Origin: Voacanga thouarsii
Lineage: Eukaryota; Streptophyta; Magnoliopsida; Gentianales; Apocynaceae
Assembly: GCA_026120185.1 (NCBI GenBank)
Contig: JANUWF010001719.1
Coordinates: 1,116,001-1,180,000 of the forward strand
Length of the DNA: 64,000 bases
Direction of reading: 5' to 3'
Of this stretch, positions 46,341-58,275 are shown piece after piece. The position numbers and the translations under genes are program-made. The notes below the pieces were generated by a model that was not told the DNA's origin, did not search any database, and saw only the letters and a program-made list of their open reading frames with translations. Positions within the stretch are counted from its first letter, which is position 1. The number at the start of each line of letters is the position of its first letter.

Positions 46341-46482
46341 TAAAATCTACTTAGCTCAACTTTGTCCTGGCAATAAAAATCCGAAATCAATATGCATTTT
46401 AGGCGAATGATACAAACGCCTAAATGAATTGTAAGGGTCCACTTGGTGTGGGGTTTTTCAATATTACACGTTTAAGGTTTAC

Positions 46483-46602
46483 CTCAACACCATTGCAGTA
46501 GTAATGAATAAGAAAGATACACTTGCAGTCTTCATTGTCATGTGATATTCTCTCAATTTCTTCAACTTCTACATCCCAATATGCTTCACGATCTTCATCC
46601 TT
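46483..46602 (-). pseudogene. SHH1-like: Captured SAWADEE-domain exon, second half
   Basis: 120 bp, 40 codons, with acceptor TTTTTTCTAG before it and donor GTAAAC after it. It reads KDEDREAYWDVEVEEIER, then HDNEDCKCIFLIHYYCNGVE. This matches the second half of the SAWADEE domain of SAWADEE HOMEODOMAIN HOMOLOG proteins, where a 'YYDA.V....R..H...CRC.FL..Y' pattern includes the His and Cys-x-Cys zinc ligands. It joins the upstream exon in phase 0. Both splice sites and the zinc-ligand pattern are intact, so it has been kept better than neutral element sequence would suggest. Confidence 0.75.
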
Positions 46603-46909
46603 CTAGAAAAAAAAAACCCCAAAAGGTCCATAGGTGAATAAGAAAAACAGAAATTATTCAACTAAAAATTACAAAGCAAGTTCCAATAGATTCTCTGAAC
46701 TTTGCATCTACCTATGCATTAACCACAACTGAAATTGCTTATTTTGTATTAGACACACTAAATCTAGCAAAAAATGAAAACTTTCCACTACTGTTTTAGC
46801 CTTATTGCAACTTCAAAACAGACCATCTCAAAAGAGAAAAAAATAGAAGCCTGTCCCAAAGGAAGAATAAAAGATTTTTAAACTCAATATGATGGAATTG
46901 AAAGCTTAC

Positions 46910-47053
46910 CTTGAAGTATAAGACAAGGTCCCCAACCTTTATCTTATTACATTCTGAGGGCTCCAAAGAAATTGAACGCTGGCGCACACCCCATTTGACA
47001 TTTACCCACTCATCTTCATTCTTGCCAAAATTTTTAAATCTTACACGAACCTC
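46910..47053 (-). pseudogene. SHH1-like: Captured SAWADEE-domain exon, first half
   Basis: 144 bp, 48 codons, with acceptor CACACTAG and donor GTAAGC. It reads EVRVRFKNFGKNEDEWVNVK, then GVRQRSISLEPSECNKIKVG and DLVLYFK. The phrases 'VRF.GFG..EDEWVNV', 'VRQRS.P.E.SEC' and 'GDLVLCF' are the family blocks of the SAWADEE domain of SHH1/SHH2. SHH1 reads histone H3 methylation and brings RNA polymerase IV to DNA in RNA-directed DNA methylation. The homeodomain part is not seen nearby. An alternative is a diverged SAWADEE-only gene of the host. Confidence 0.8.
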
Positions 47054-50000
47054 CTAGTGTGCAAGAAAAATATTTCATAAGTAATTATGAAAACTAAAAC
47101 CTCGGTAGTCAAACAATGCCAGATTCCATGAACGTGTTATTTGAAAACATCTTTGTAAATATTTTCATCTTAAATGATTTTTTTGTCATTATGATTTCTA
47201 ATGAAATTATAGCTTACTAAGTGATTTCCAACTCTCCATACAATGTATTAGAGACCATAACGACAGTTATTAATTTAATTAGAGACCATAACGGTAGAAA
47301 AAAATTATTAAGGACAAAAATATTATAAGTCCAAAATTTAAGGACCAAATAGACTAATTTCTCAACAAATATTTTACATTTGAGCTTATCTTGATATAGA
47401 TAGACTAATGTCTTTTTTTTTATTTAATTTTTTCCCTACTTTTTTGTATGTTAAACAAAAAGATCAACCTCTGAAGTAAAAAAATTTTTGCACAACATCG
47501 AAATCTCAAACTGAATGAATATCATGTTTAAGAGAAGCTAAAACTGATCTACAAAAATGGGAACTTACAATCATAATTGACCCATCCAATCTATTGGCCA
47601 ACCAAATCATAAACTATTGTCTTGTCTTTTAGAACAAGGTCTGCATAAAAATGGGAATGACAAAATAGACAACATAAACAAAAGATTACAACGATGCCAT
47701 AGCAGTCTTAAAGGAAAAATAACAGGCAGAACATATAATACTTGGCGAGGCTTAACTAGAGCAAACTTATGCTCAGACTAATAAATTGGATATTCTAAAG
47801 TAGATGATTAGGAAAATTAGAGATATGGAAAAGTAAAGAAACTGGAGTATAACATGAAAAGTATATACAAGTAGTGGATACAGAAAAGATGCAACAACAG
47901 CCTAAAGCACAAATGGAAAGGGGAAGGCCATGAAGTGGGTGAAAAGGGCAAAATATTCCATAACTAGCAAAGAGCATTCTTTGAGTTGAGAATCATACAG
48001 TAGAAGTAAAGTGTTCAAATCTGTAATGTTGAGGGAAAAAAAAAGTTGCTCACAGCAGAGCATTTTAATTCCTTCCGAGAATCAGTGCTGATGCAGTTTT
48101 TCTTAAAAGTAAAAGGAAAAGGTTAATATACCCCTTTTTTGTAAACATTAGGCATCTACATTCAAATACAAAGGAATTATAAGTAGCGATGCACTTCATT
48201 CATACCTCCCAAAATTGTCAGTTCTTGACCCTGAATTTTTTGAAAGCCAATACACTAAACTGCAGCACCACCCTGCAGAAACAAGTAAATTAGACTACAT
48301 TGAAACTACTGTTGAGGTGTTGACCACTATAAAAGATCAAAATTCTAGGATGCAACTCTTTGAAGCCTGGATAGAAGTGTTCTAAATCAAAGGAGTTTGT
48401 AATCTGAGTTGTGATGAAAGGGGGAGGATTAATGCATTTGATACTACGAGACAAGGTAATAACCAAAGGGTATTTACTTGAAGCATTTACTGAGATTCAG
48501 TTTCATACATTCCTCATAGATGGCCTGAATTTTGCCTTTAAAGCAATCATTAATAAAGTTCATATTAAAAAGATAAAGGCTTAATGATACATGATTTATT
48601 TGAACACTTGAAATGCCAGAAAAGGCTACGCTAGTTTGAACACTATGGAAGTTATTTGTTAACTGGGTAAAAATCATCTACTTTCTCAAGTTAAAATATA
48701 TGGAGAAAATATAAATTTTTTTTCCCTTTAGGTTACATATGAATCAATGTCTTGGTCTAGCATCAAGCATCCTTCAGCAAATTCTAAACTAGCATCCTAG
48801 TCTAATATAAAGAAATCTAAATGATATGCATTAAGGATTGACAATATGTCTCTATTGGTAAATCGATAAAAAAATTTAACAGCTCAAGGTCTGATAAGAT
48901 ACTTCAAAAGACATTCACTGCCAATGTAGATATAGACCTAACTTTTCTTTCTTCGTGCATGAGCACAAGGTTACAAGATCTTAGACTTCTCTTTCATCCC
49001 ATCCCAACTCTATGCTAAAACACAGTACAAAGACCTCGGCCACTGACCAGTTCTTTCTTGTCTGCCCCATAAAAGGAAGGAATTTGACACAAAAATGGAC
49101 AAGATTAATCATGAATAATTCAAATGTGACTCATTAAGGCTTCCTAAAGGAACTCCACACAAGAAGTTGAGGGCAGTTGCAACGAAATATATGAAGGCAG
49201 GACCAACCACCACTAAGAAAACAAAAGCAAAATGACACAAGGCATACAACTCAACTACCCTTTAAAGCTATAAAGCAAAGGTGAAAACAGTAAAAGATGA
49301 GTAGTACATGAACAAAACAGCATAACACACAGTCTGCAATCACCTATACTACTCATCTAAAGTTCATTTTGATCTCTCTAATTTAATATTTTTCTGAAAG
49401 TATATCTAGATTCATACTAGCAAAATCTACATAGGAAACAATTTATGGAGCTTAAAGATGCATCTTTTGTACAGAATAGACTTACAAATATGCATGCAAA
49501 AAGTTTCAAAGTTTTGTCTTATTTCCAGTGCTTCAAAATATATCCTCATAAGTAGTGAGTTACCAATACCCCTCCATCAAGCCCTTTTTCTCTCCCGTAT
49601 GATATTGGTCATGGCACCAATTAAGGTTTACACAATTCTTAATTATACATTAACCTACCCACAAAACCACTGCTTTAACCAACTAATAAGTGAGACACAT
49701 ATAAGCATCACAATCATAAAGAAGAACTTACACAACTATAACATTGGACGTTTACAAGCAATTATTCATGGAACACTATAAATTGAACTTACAAATAATA
49801 TAAGGACGGGCACCAAATATAAAATTTGATTTCAAAATTATTTTTGAATTGAGGTTAGTAAGAAAAATCATTTCTGCAAAAAATGAACAGGGTATGACCC
49901 ATTTGGGCTATGGTACTATCTTACTAATTTCCAAACTGCCAAACAATAAAAGTTTGGTTGGAAACCACCATTTCCTTTACTATGTGCAATAGAGAACGCC

Positions 50001-50092
50001 ACTGAATTCATGGATTACCATGAGTCTTAATAACGAGCAATCTACCAAGAAGAGACAAGATAAGAATTTGAGCACAAAAGGAGAAAACACAC
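47054..50092. other. CACTA interior between captured exons
   Basis: Moderately AT-rich, intron-like DNA. A possible eroded exon at 48,224-48,290 (minus) has acceptor TTTCTGCAG and donor GTATGA but no open frame of recognised type. A block at 47,260-47,350 has GGACCAAATAG/AGACCATAACG motifs resembling the TIR element ends at 8,601. No further gene is supported. Confidence 0.45.
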
Positions 50093-50303
50093 CATTAAGT
50101 CAGTTGTCCTGTTTTCAGCTTCAGAAGTTCCCGCTTGGACGTTCTCAGTCATGGTTACGTCTTGCGAAATGGATTGTTGTTCTCCTTGTTCTTGTCGTGA
50201 AGCTTCTTCTGCAGCCCTTGCAGCAGCTTCTTGCCTCGCCCTCTGCTCTTCCATTGAAACTCGAAAAGCAAGAGCAAGTTCAGTATCCAGATTAGGATCC
50301 ACA
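50093..50303 (-). pseudogene. RPN10-like: Captured RPN10-like exon with a ubiquitin-interacting motif
   Basis: Minus-strand exon with acceptor CCCCCTAG and donor GTGTGT. It reads VDPNLDTELALAFRVSMEEQ, then RARQEAAARAAEEASRQEQG, then DVTMTENVQAG and SEAENRTTDL. This is the first ubiquitin-interacting motif (E-L-A-L-A-x-x-x-S-x-E-E core) and the following Ala/Glu-rich linker of the 26S proteasome subunit RPN10 (PSMD4/S5a), which recognises polyubiquitin. The von Willebrand domain before it and the second motif after it are missing. The open frame continues a little upstream into an unrelated GC-rich stretch. It lies on the same strand as the SAWADEE exons, 3 kb before them, so a chimeric transcript is possible in principle. 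Confidence 0.85.
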
Positions 50304-50515
50304 CTAGGGGGAGGGGGCGAGCGGCGGGGGGGTTCGTGGGGTAGGGGCGCGCGGGCAGGAGGGAGAGATCTGGGGTAGGGACGCAGGCGGGGGCAGCAGG
50401 AGAAGGAAGGGTCTGCGCGGGGGGGGGGGGGCAGCAAGGGGCTACGGGGACGGGGCGACTGGCGCGAGGGGGCGCGGGCGCAGGCTAGGGGCTGCAGGAG
50501 GGGGAGGAATAATAA
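50304..50515. repeat. GC-rich, G-run island
   Basis: About 210 bp of GGGGCG/GCGCGGGC-type sequence, including a run of 13 or so G (about 50,419-50,431), inside otherwise AT-rich DNA. It abuts the RPN10-like exon. The plus strand could form G-quadruplexes. Origin unknown; it may be a captured GC-rich promoter or a low-complexity expansion. Confidence 0.8.
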
Positions 50516-51368
50516 CCAAGGGTCGAAGGATTTCAGCTAATTAAAATGGATACTTTTTAAATTTTCCAACTTTGAAGAGGAATAAGGACCGTGGGTTCTA
50601 TCAAGCTTTTAGAAGAGATGTGAAGGAAATTTTGAAGGCAATTGTGAGAGAAATTTTTGGAGAAATTTTTGAAGAAAGTTTTAAGTTTTTGTATCCAACC
50701 AAAACAAATGTTGAGATTGAAACGAAAATTTTATTATTATCTCTATTTCGTATCAAATTTGTCTCTAATTTTTAAAATCAAAATTTGATATTTTTATTTT
50801 TTTAATTAAAAGATGAATAATTAAGTTTGTCATGTAAAGTTTTTGTTTTCTAAAATAAATATTTATTATGTAATTTAATTAAATTATTAATTTATAAACT
50901 ATGAATAAATTCAGTAATCAAATATTAAATAGCACTATTATTTCATATACAATATAACAAAATTTGTTATGCAAAAATTTTCTTCTTTTTCTCTTAAAAT
51001 ATTTATTATGTAATTTAATTGAAAATTTAATTTATAATTTGTGAATAAATTTAATCATCAACATTATATAATATTACTATTTTATATACTACAACCATTA
51101 TTCTATTTGACTAGTACTGTAATAGTATTAGAAACAGTGCGATCAATACAAATCTGTAAATAATTATGTAAAGATTTCCTTCAAAATGTTTAACAATGAC
51201 ATTAATACCTATCTTCATTAAAAGAAACTCAAGTATATAGCTAAACATAACAATGTATAATGATAATAATAAAGTATATTTAGATTAATGTAATTTAATT
51301 AATGTATATTTATACTAATGTAATTTAATAAAGTCTATTTATACTAATGTAATTTAAACATAACAATG

Positions 51369-51426
<58 letters not shown>

Positions 51427-52780
51427 CATATAGTTAAAAAAATATTTATTATGTAATTTAATTGAAAATATTTATTAAATATAATTAGATATAATTATCT
51501 AAATGAATTAAGTTACAAAATATAATGAATCAAATAATATTTTTGAAAGTTTGTGGTCCTGAGGGTTTCTTTTGAAAACTTTAGGGACTTAGATATAATT
51601 ATCTAAATGAACTAAGTTAAAAAATATAAAGATTAAAATAATTATTTTAAAAGTTTGTTTATTTATTTTTATACTTGGCTCATTATTTTTCATAAGATAT
51701 TTAAAATAAGTTATGCTTAAAAAAATTTATGGTCGTAAGGGTTTCTTTTAGAAACTTTAGGGACTTAAATATAATTACTCAAGTGAACTAAGTTAAAAAA
51801 TATAGGGACTCAAGTAATAACTAAATGCATTAATAATTAACTAATATATGACATTAAGTCTCAATATACATTCACATATAACTTGAAAATATAAAAATTT
51901 TATCGATAATAATTACAATTTATATATGTGCATATATACAGAAAGGCAAAATGTGATATAGTAATTAAAAGTATGAGATAAAAATAGTAACTTTACTAAA
52001 TATATCTACTTTTTATACTGAAAACTTGTTATTTTTTTATAATATTTGTTGTATATGATATAAATTTAAAAGTTTATCAATTTGAATATAAAATAAAAGA
52101 ATCAAATTTACAAATATATTGACAATTTATATGCATTAATAAAGATAATTTTATTTAATTTTGTATGATTTTCAGTAATTACTATTTATATATGTGTATG
52201 TATATGGGAAAGTATAAATAAGATGGAAACACATCATACACATATACATGACGTCTACATATTTATATTGTCATACAAATAAAAGTAATAACTTTTATAT
52301 TATGATAAAAAGAATAACAATTATATCTATTAATAAAATTATGTGTACAGATATAATATTACTTTTTGATTGTTAAATTTAATATAGCTAATTGATAAAT
52401 TGTTTAATGTCTATTTAGTTATGGATATTTACATAATTAAAAATTTATGAACGGAGTCTTCTAAATTCAAAATTATTTATTATATTAAAAAAAATTATAA
52501 CTAAGAAATTCTATAACTAAAGGCATGAAAAAATTGCTTACTTTTATTATTAATTCAAAATAAAATTTATATCATTTAGGAATATATGTACAGAATAATT
52601 ATATACTCTGATAAATAGAAGCAAATTAAAAATGAAAAGTTTTAAAAGAACTAAAAGTGATAAAAAAATTTACTTCATTTATTTAAATCAAAATTTACAA
52701 ATTTTAGAAGTGTGTTTCATATAATTGTAATATTTTATAAGAAGTAAATAAATATAATATGTGTTTCAAATTTGCACAAA
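50516..52780. other. AT-rich CACTA interior
   Basis: No gene. It contains several repeats of TTTATTATGTAATTTAATT (50,860, 51,000, 51,440) and of ATATAATTATCTAAATGAA (51,488, 51,593), plus the (TAA)n tract. Confidence 0.55.
51371..51424 (+). repeat. (TAA)n microsatellite
   Basis: About 18 uninterrupted TAA units. Confidence 0.95.
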
Positions 52781-52784
52781 CAAT

Positions 52785-52870
52785 GACGTAGCACAGTGAT
52801 TGGAACACTGCGCCTCCACAATGGAGACGTAGCTTTGACTCTTGGGCACATGCAGGAAAGGGAAAGATTT
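52785..52870 (+). repeat. tRNA-like SINE head (tentative)
   Basis: GTAGCACAGTGATTGGAAC resembles an A box and, 30 bp on, GACGTAGCTTTGACTCTTGG resembles a weak B box. Spacing fits a tRNA-derived SINE head. No A-rich tail or target duplication was identified, so this is tentative. Confidence 0.3.
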
Positions 52871-52954
52871 TCTAGCGTGGTGCCATGTGGCCGCCACGTG
52901 GTGAACTATTCTGTCATGTGGCATATTTCAATTTTTTTTAAAAAAATTAAATTA

Positions 52955-53722
52955 AAATACTAACTGATTAGATTTACCAACCAAAATATTTCGGTTAGTA
53001 GTTGATCGGTAAAATTTTTAAATTAAAATACTAACCGATTACCAACTGATACATTTTGGTTAGTAATCGATCTATAAAATTTTTAAATTAAATTACTAAC
53101 CAAAGTACTAACCGATTACCAACTGAATATATTACCAATCAATATATTTTGGTTAATAATCAGTCGGTAAAATTTTTAAATTAAAATACCAATCGATTAC
53201 CAACTGAGTATATTACCAATCGATATATTTCAGTTAGTAATCAGTCGGTAAAATTTTTAAATTAAAATACCAACCGATTACCAACTGAAAATATTACCAA
53301 CCGATACATTTCGGTTAGTAATCGGTCGGTAAAATTTTTAAATTAAAATATCAATCGATTACCAATTGAATATATTATCAACCGATTGTTATTGGTTGGT
53401 AAATATTTTCCCGCCAAATTACCAACTGAATACATTACCAACCAATATATTTTAGTTGATAATCAGTTAGCAAAATTTTTTTCATTAAATTACCAACTGA
53501 TAATATTACCAACCGAGTGTTATCAGCTGATAATCGGTTGGTAAATATATTCCCACCAAATTACTAACCAATTACTAACTGATTACCAACCAACTATTTG
53601 CTAACTGATTATGTTTGTTGGTAAGTGGTTGGAAAAGTTTTAAATTTTTCCAATTTTCATTTCGGTTGGTAATTACCGATTGCAATGGTCAGTTGTTAAT
53701 AGTTAGTTGGTATATTATATTT
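52955..53722. repeat. Right subterminal array of the 8.8-kb CACTA element
   Basis: Tandem-like units of about 65-70 bp with TTAAATTAAAATACCAAC and CGATTACCAACTGA and their complements, ordered more regularly than in the left array. Confidence 0.9.
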
Positions 53723-53733
53723 TTTTAGTAGTG

Positions 53734-55140
53734 TGAGTCCATGCTAAACTTAACTAACATCTTGTTAATGTATATCGTTTGGGATAATTCTGACATTCTC
53801 TGCTTCCTATTTCTAAAAAGCTTAATCTCGAGAATGTAATTGGCTTCTCCCAAGTCTTTCATACTGAATTGACTAGACCTCCAAACCTTAGTAGATAACA
53901 ATGTTCCTACATCATTCCTAATGAGTAGAATGTCATCCACATATAGGACAAGAAAAACTACATTTATGTCTTCCAATTTCCTATACACGCATGGTTCATT
54001 TTCGTTTTGAATGAAACCATAAGACTTTACAGTCTCGTCAAAATAAATTTTTTATGTTCTAGATACATATTTAAGTCCATAAATGGACTTCTTAAACTTG
54101 CAAACTACATGCTCCTGGCCTTTAGCAATAAAACCTTCCAATTGGAACATATAGATATCTTCGTTAAGATGGTCATTTAGAAATACTGTCTTAACATCTA
54201 TTTGTCATATCTCGTAGTCGAAATAACATGGAATGACAAGGAGGTTATGAATGGACTTAAACATTGCTACTAAGAAAAAGGTTTCTCATAATCGATTCTC
54301 TCTTTCTGAGTATACCTTTTCGCTACAAGCCTAACTTTGAAAAATTTTATCTTCTCATCCGCTCCCCTCTTCCTCTTGTATAGCCACTTACACCAAATGG
54401 GTTTTATCCCTTCAGGTAAAACTACAAGATCTCAAATCTGATTGGAGTACATAGACTCAATCTCAGCTTTTATTACTTCATGCCATAGATTTGCATCGAC
54501 ATCAACAATAGCCTCCTCGTATCTAGTAGGATCTTATTCCTGATGATCAGAAACCAGCTCGAAAGCCTTTCCTGTCCATCTTTCTTGCCTCTTCTTGTTC
54601 CACAATCAGGTCTGAAGAAGTTGATTCCGAAAATAACTTCTCATCGAGTTCCAACCTTATTGAACCTTTAGTGGAAATACTTTGATTATCCTCCAAGTAT
54701 CTAGCATTAGTACTTATCAGTACTTTCTGCTTCTTGGGATGATAAAAGTAACCTCCTTTTGTTCCTTTTGGATACACAATAAAGTAGCATAATTCCGATC
54801 TTAATTCTAACTTGTCTTTCTTGATCAATACATAAGTTGGACAGCCCCATATTCTGAGATGATTTAAACTTGTCTTATGCCCAATCCACATCTCATAGGG
54901 CATCCTAGGTACTGACTTGGAAGGTACCAAGTTCAGAATGTATGCCGTTGTTTCTAAGGCATATCCCCAAAAGGAGATCGGAAGAGGAACAAGAGACATC
55001 ATGTTTCAGACCATTTCCATCAATGTCCTGTTCCTTCTCTCAGCTACTCCATTCTGTTGGGGTGTGCCCGGCGTAGAGAGTTGGGATACTATCCCATGAT
55101 ATACCATGTAATCCTTGAATTCACTGAGGAGTTTTTCAGT
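53734..55140 (-). pseudogene. Copia element C, integrase and reverse transcriptase
   Basis: Read right to left: 55,130-55,006 has the integrase core end (QLSTPGTPQQNGVAERRNRT). 55,002-54,547 has FWGYALETTAYILNLVPSKS, LRIWGCPTYV and YPKGTKGGYFYHPK. After several stops, 53,988-53,725 has the RT catalytic YVDD box (LVLYVDDILLI), then FSMKDLGEANYILEIK. The sequence is of the Tork/TAR type. It is cut at 53,734 by the CACTA element and continues at 44,964. At its right end (about 55,140) it changes abruptly into a different copia type. Confidence 0.9.
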
Positions 55141-55141
55141 C

Positions 55142-57029
55142 TGACATGATCTATAGATTCTTTTAACATTGGTTTCCAACTTTAACATTTCACAGACTAC
55201 ACTTGTCAAACTCAGCTCATGTAATAGCTTGTAATTGACATGACCAAATTTTTTATACCACAAACCTACCTTATCCTCTATTATAGCTTTCATAGAAATA
55301 TGAGCATATGTGCTTTGATGTCATTCTTTCTAGCCCATACACATTTCACTTTCGATGTTTTACTGCCTTTGTCAAACTCGGGTTTGACAAGATTCCTACC
55401 GTTCCGAAGATCTTTGAACTTCTTTAAACAATGTTTCCACCTGTGACCTGCAATAGAACAATAGTCGCAATAAATAGAGAGTTTTTTAAGCTTAGGTTTA
55501 AACTTCCTCAATTGTCCTTTCTTCTTCTCAACAACCGTTGAAATTTGTTTTTCAATATTAGCCTTGTTAAACTTATCATAACCAAGTTTAGTTTTGTCAT
55601 GAGGTGTCTTCCAAATGAAAGAACTTCATCCAGTTTTACTTTTCCTGTGTTCTGCCTTTTGATAGCTTGCTCAGCATTTTCAAACTTTAGATTACTGACT
55701 TTCAAGCTTTCTTCGCTTTGTTGGACTTACTATTCAAGTTTTTCTATCTTTTGTTACTGTGAACTATTCACTTGTTGAATTCTCTGAATTTCTTTTTTCA
55801 GCGCCTTATTCAACTGTGCAACTTCAAGTCATTTTAAATACATCAATTCATACTGTTCCATAAGCTTTGCATGCTTATTGTTAGTGTTAGCAAGATCAAT
55901 GTCAGAATTGCTATCTTCATGAGTTGAACTATTTTTAACAATAGTATTGAATACAATATTACTAACTTAACCTTCCTCATCATCTCCATCAGTACTATTA
56001 TTATCAAGATATTTAAAATCCTCTTCATCATCACTTGGAGTCATATTGTAAGACTTGGTCTTTATCTTATTCTTAATATTACCGTAATCAACCTGAATAT
56101 GACCAATTCCACTACATTCTCTTCATTTAGGTAATTTCAATCCAATCTTACTTTCTGAAAATTTTTGCTCAAGTGTCTTTTGTTACAACCCAGATTTCTT
56201 GTTGAAAGACCTGTTGAACAGCTCGTTCAACTATTTTTATCTCCTCAACATCTTGTTAAACTGTTTTTTGAAACACTAATTTCATCATCAGAATAATTTT
56301 CAACTTTTAAAGCCATACTTTTCTCTTTGGATTTTGAATGAGATTCAAGATTTATTTCATAGGTTTGAAGAGAACTCATTAATTCGTCCAACTGCATTGC
56401 CGACACATCCCGACATTCTTCAATAGCTGCTACTTTGGACTGAAACCTTAATGGTAAGGATCTCATCATCTTCTAAACCAGTCTCTTTTTTTAGTAGACT
56501 TCACCAAGATAATATGCTTGATTTGCAATATCTTTCAATTTATTCCTAAATATGGCTATAGTCTCATGCTTGCCCATTTTTAACTTCTCAAATTAAGTTG
56601 TCAACAGTTATTTTTTTTTACCTTTGAATGGTGCTAGCACCTTCAAATATAGTTTGCAATATGTCCCATTCTTTCTTAGCAGATTCACAAGTGGAGATCA
56701 ACTTGTATTCTTCTTACTCGATTGCAGAGAAAATAGTATTTAAAGCCTTAGCAAGTTGACATTCCTTACTTGTCCATTCTGAGATTGGTTTCTCCTCAGT
56801 TACTTCAGAAATGGTATAGTGGTTTCCATTCAACTTCAAAAGCTTTCCATGCAGTAATATCTTGATTTCGGATAAAAATTCTCATCCTGATCTTCCAGTA
56901 GGCATAGTTTGTGCTCTTTAATAGTTGTGGTTTTGTGAAAGAAGCTTATTCATCTACTGGTCCAAACATGTTTACCAAACTAACTTCTAAGATCTCACCT
57001 GCTATGTCAATAGTAACTCCAACACGGTG
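55142..57029 (-). pseudogene. Gag to pre-integrase region of a second copia type (element D1)
   Basis: Minus-strand remnant: 57,000-56,245 is a gag of the kind with RFQSKVAAIEECRDVSAMQL and LMSSLQTYEINLESH. 55,511-55,290 has a CCHC-like knuckle (CDYCSIAGHRWKHCLKK). 55,293-55,150 has the pre-integrase phrase LWYKKFGHVNYKLLHELS. Many stops and frameshifts are present. The same sequence recurs at 58,640-60,165. At its left end it is fused to the Tork/TAR-type integrase of element C. Confidence 0.85.
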
Positions 57030-57049
57030 ACCAAAGCTCTGATACCGCT
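57030..57049 (-). other. Primer-binding site of element D1
   Basis: The minus strand reads AGCGGTATCAGAGCTTTGG directly inside the LTR. GGTATCAGAGC is the classic copia primer site complementary to initiator tRNA-Met. Confidence 0.85.
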
Positions 57050-58275
57050 TGTTAGGTTTAGATTGTTAATCTTATGTGATTTTGTTAAAATTTTCTGTTA
57101 CAGTGATGTTAATTTAACAAACTATAAAAATAAGAAGTTCAACAAACACAACAAATTGATAACGCAATTCGGTTATCAACAAACCTACGTTTGTGGGTTC
57201 TAAACCAATAAAGAAATCTACTAAAACTTTAATCAAAGTTATAAGGATAACACTTATCTCAATCACTAAGTGATCCCTAGTGAATTTTAACAAAACATAA
57301 CACGGTACTTTTTCTGTCAAACTTCTAGAAAATCTTTTGTTGGACGCAACTCTACAATTGAACACATTTCAATCTTCATTACTACAGTAGCTCGGTACTT
57401 CGTTTGACTCTAGAAACTTTCCTACCAGAAAGGTATTTGATATAAAGATGAAATAATTTGATTCAAGTCCCTCGAGAAGATTGTATATTGTTGTTGCCGA
57501 TAACTTGAACTGCAAGCATATTTTAACAAAAGGATTCAACACTCTTCATTAATGACGTACGCCTCTCAACCCCTCAAAATATTTTCATGAATTTCCTCTC
57601 TTGTTTTTCATAACCAAAACTATGAAAATCTCTCTTCAAATTTCGTGCATATACCTTATGTTTTCTCTTTTTATTTGGTCACTATTATATACTACAACAT
57701 AGTAGTAGTTTCCTTGTTAAATTAGGAATATGTAGCCTTGCAGCTTCTTAGATCTTTGTAACTCCAATCCCACTTGAATTCAGAATCTTTCACTTACAAA
57801 ATCTTTATTAGATATTTACTAAAATTCATCCAAGATTCTCTAGAATCACTTTCCTACTCCAATTGAATTATTATAACACCAAAACCTTACCAATATTGTA
57901 ATTTCTAAAATAACATCAGTTCTGTCGAAAATGCCTATCAGATGCTAACTTTGACAACAACAATAAAGCACTTTGTTTCCTTGTTAAATTAGGATATTGC
58001 CTAAAAGAAAACCCATCAGGATCTTCCATATCTTCATACTCAATCCCAGAAATATTCCATAATCCTTATAATCTTCATAAAGATTCTGAATTTATTTCTC
58101 AAGATTTTCTCCTAATTCAATTCCAATTTATTTAATCAATCCTCTAAGGATTATATTTCAATCTTTTGGGATTCACTTTCCTAATCCAATTCCAATTTGT
58201 TTTACTCAAGTATTTGCTTCAAATATTTGTTTTACTCAAATATTTCCAATTATATATAAAGAAATTTCCATAACA
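57050..58275 (-). repeat. 1.2-kb LTR shared by D1 and D2
   Basis: TG...CA-ended (plus strand TGTTAGGTTT ... TTCCATAACA), 1,226 bp. On its left lies a primer site and gag (5'-LTR context); on its right lies a purine tract and 3'-end sequence (3'-LTR context). Confidence 0.82.

Larger units (their letters stand above)
44965..53733. mobile_element. CACTA element carrying SHH1-like and RPN10-like exons
   Basis: 8,769-bp element. Left end CACTAGTAGAAAAAAGTGAT at 44,965; right end on the other strand CACTACTAAAAAAATATAAT at 53,733; target duplications TGA at 44,962-44,964 and 53,734-53,736. Long arrays of GGTTGGTAATTACCAACCGA-like units lie inside both ends (44,975-45,820 and 52,955-53,722). It interrupts a copia reading frame, which is restored in phase when the element and one TGA are removed. 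No TNP2 transposase is visible. The interior carries host-derived exons on the minus strand, so it is a Pack-CACTA-type non-autonomous element. Confidence 0.9.

Noticed and set aside
50042..50437. Full 131-residue frame as one protein starting in the GC-rich island
   Set aside because: Only the part from 50,303 onwards resembles RPN10; the Pro/Arg-rich start is a translation of the G-run island and precedes a splice-acceptor-like CTAG.
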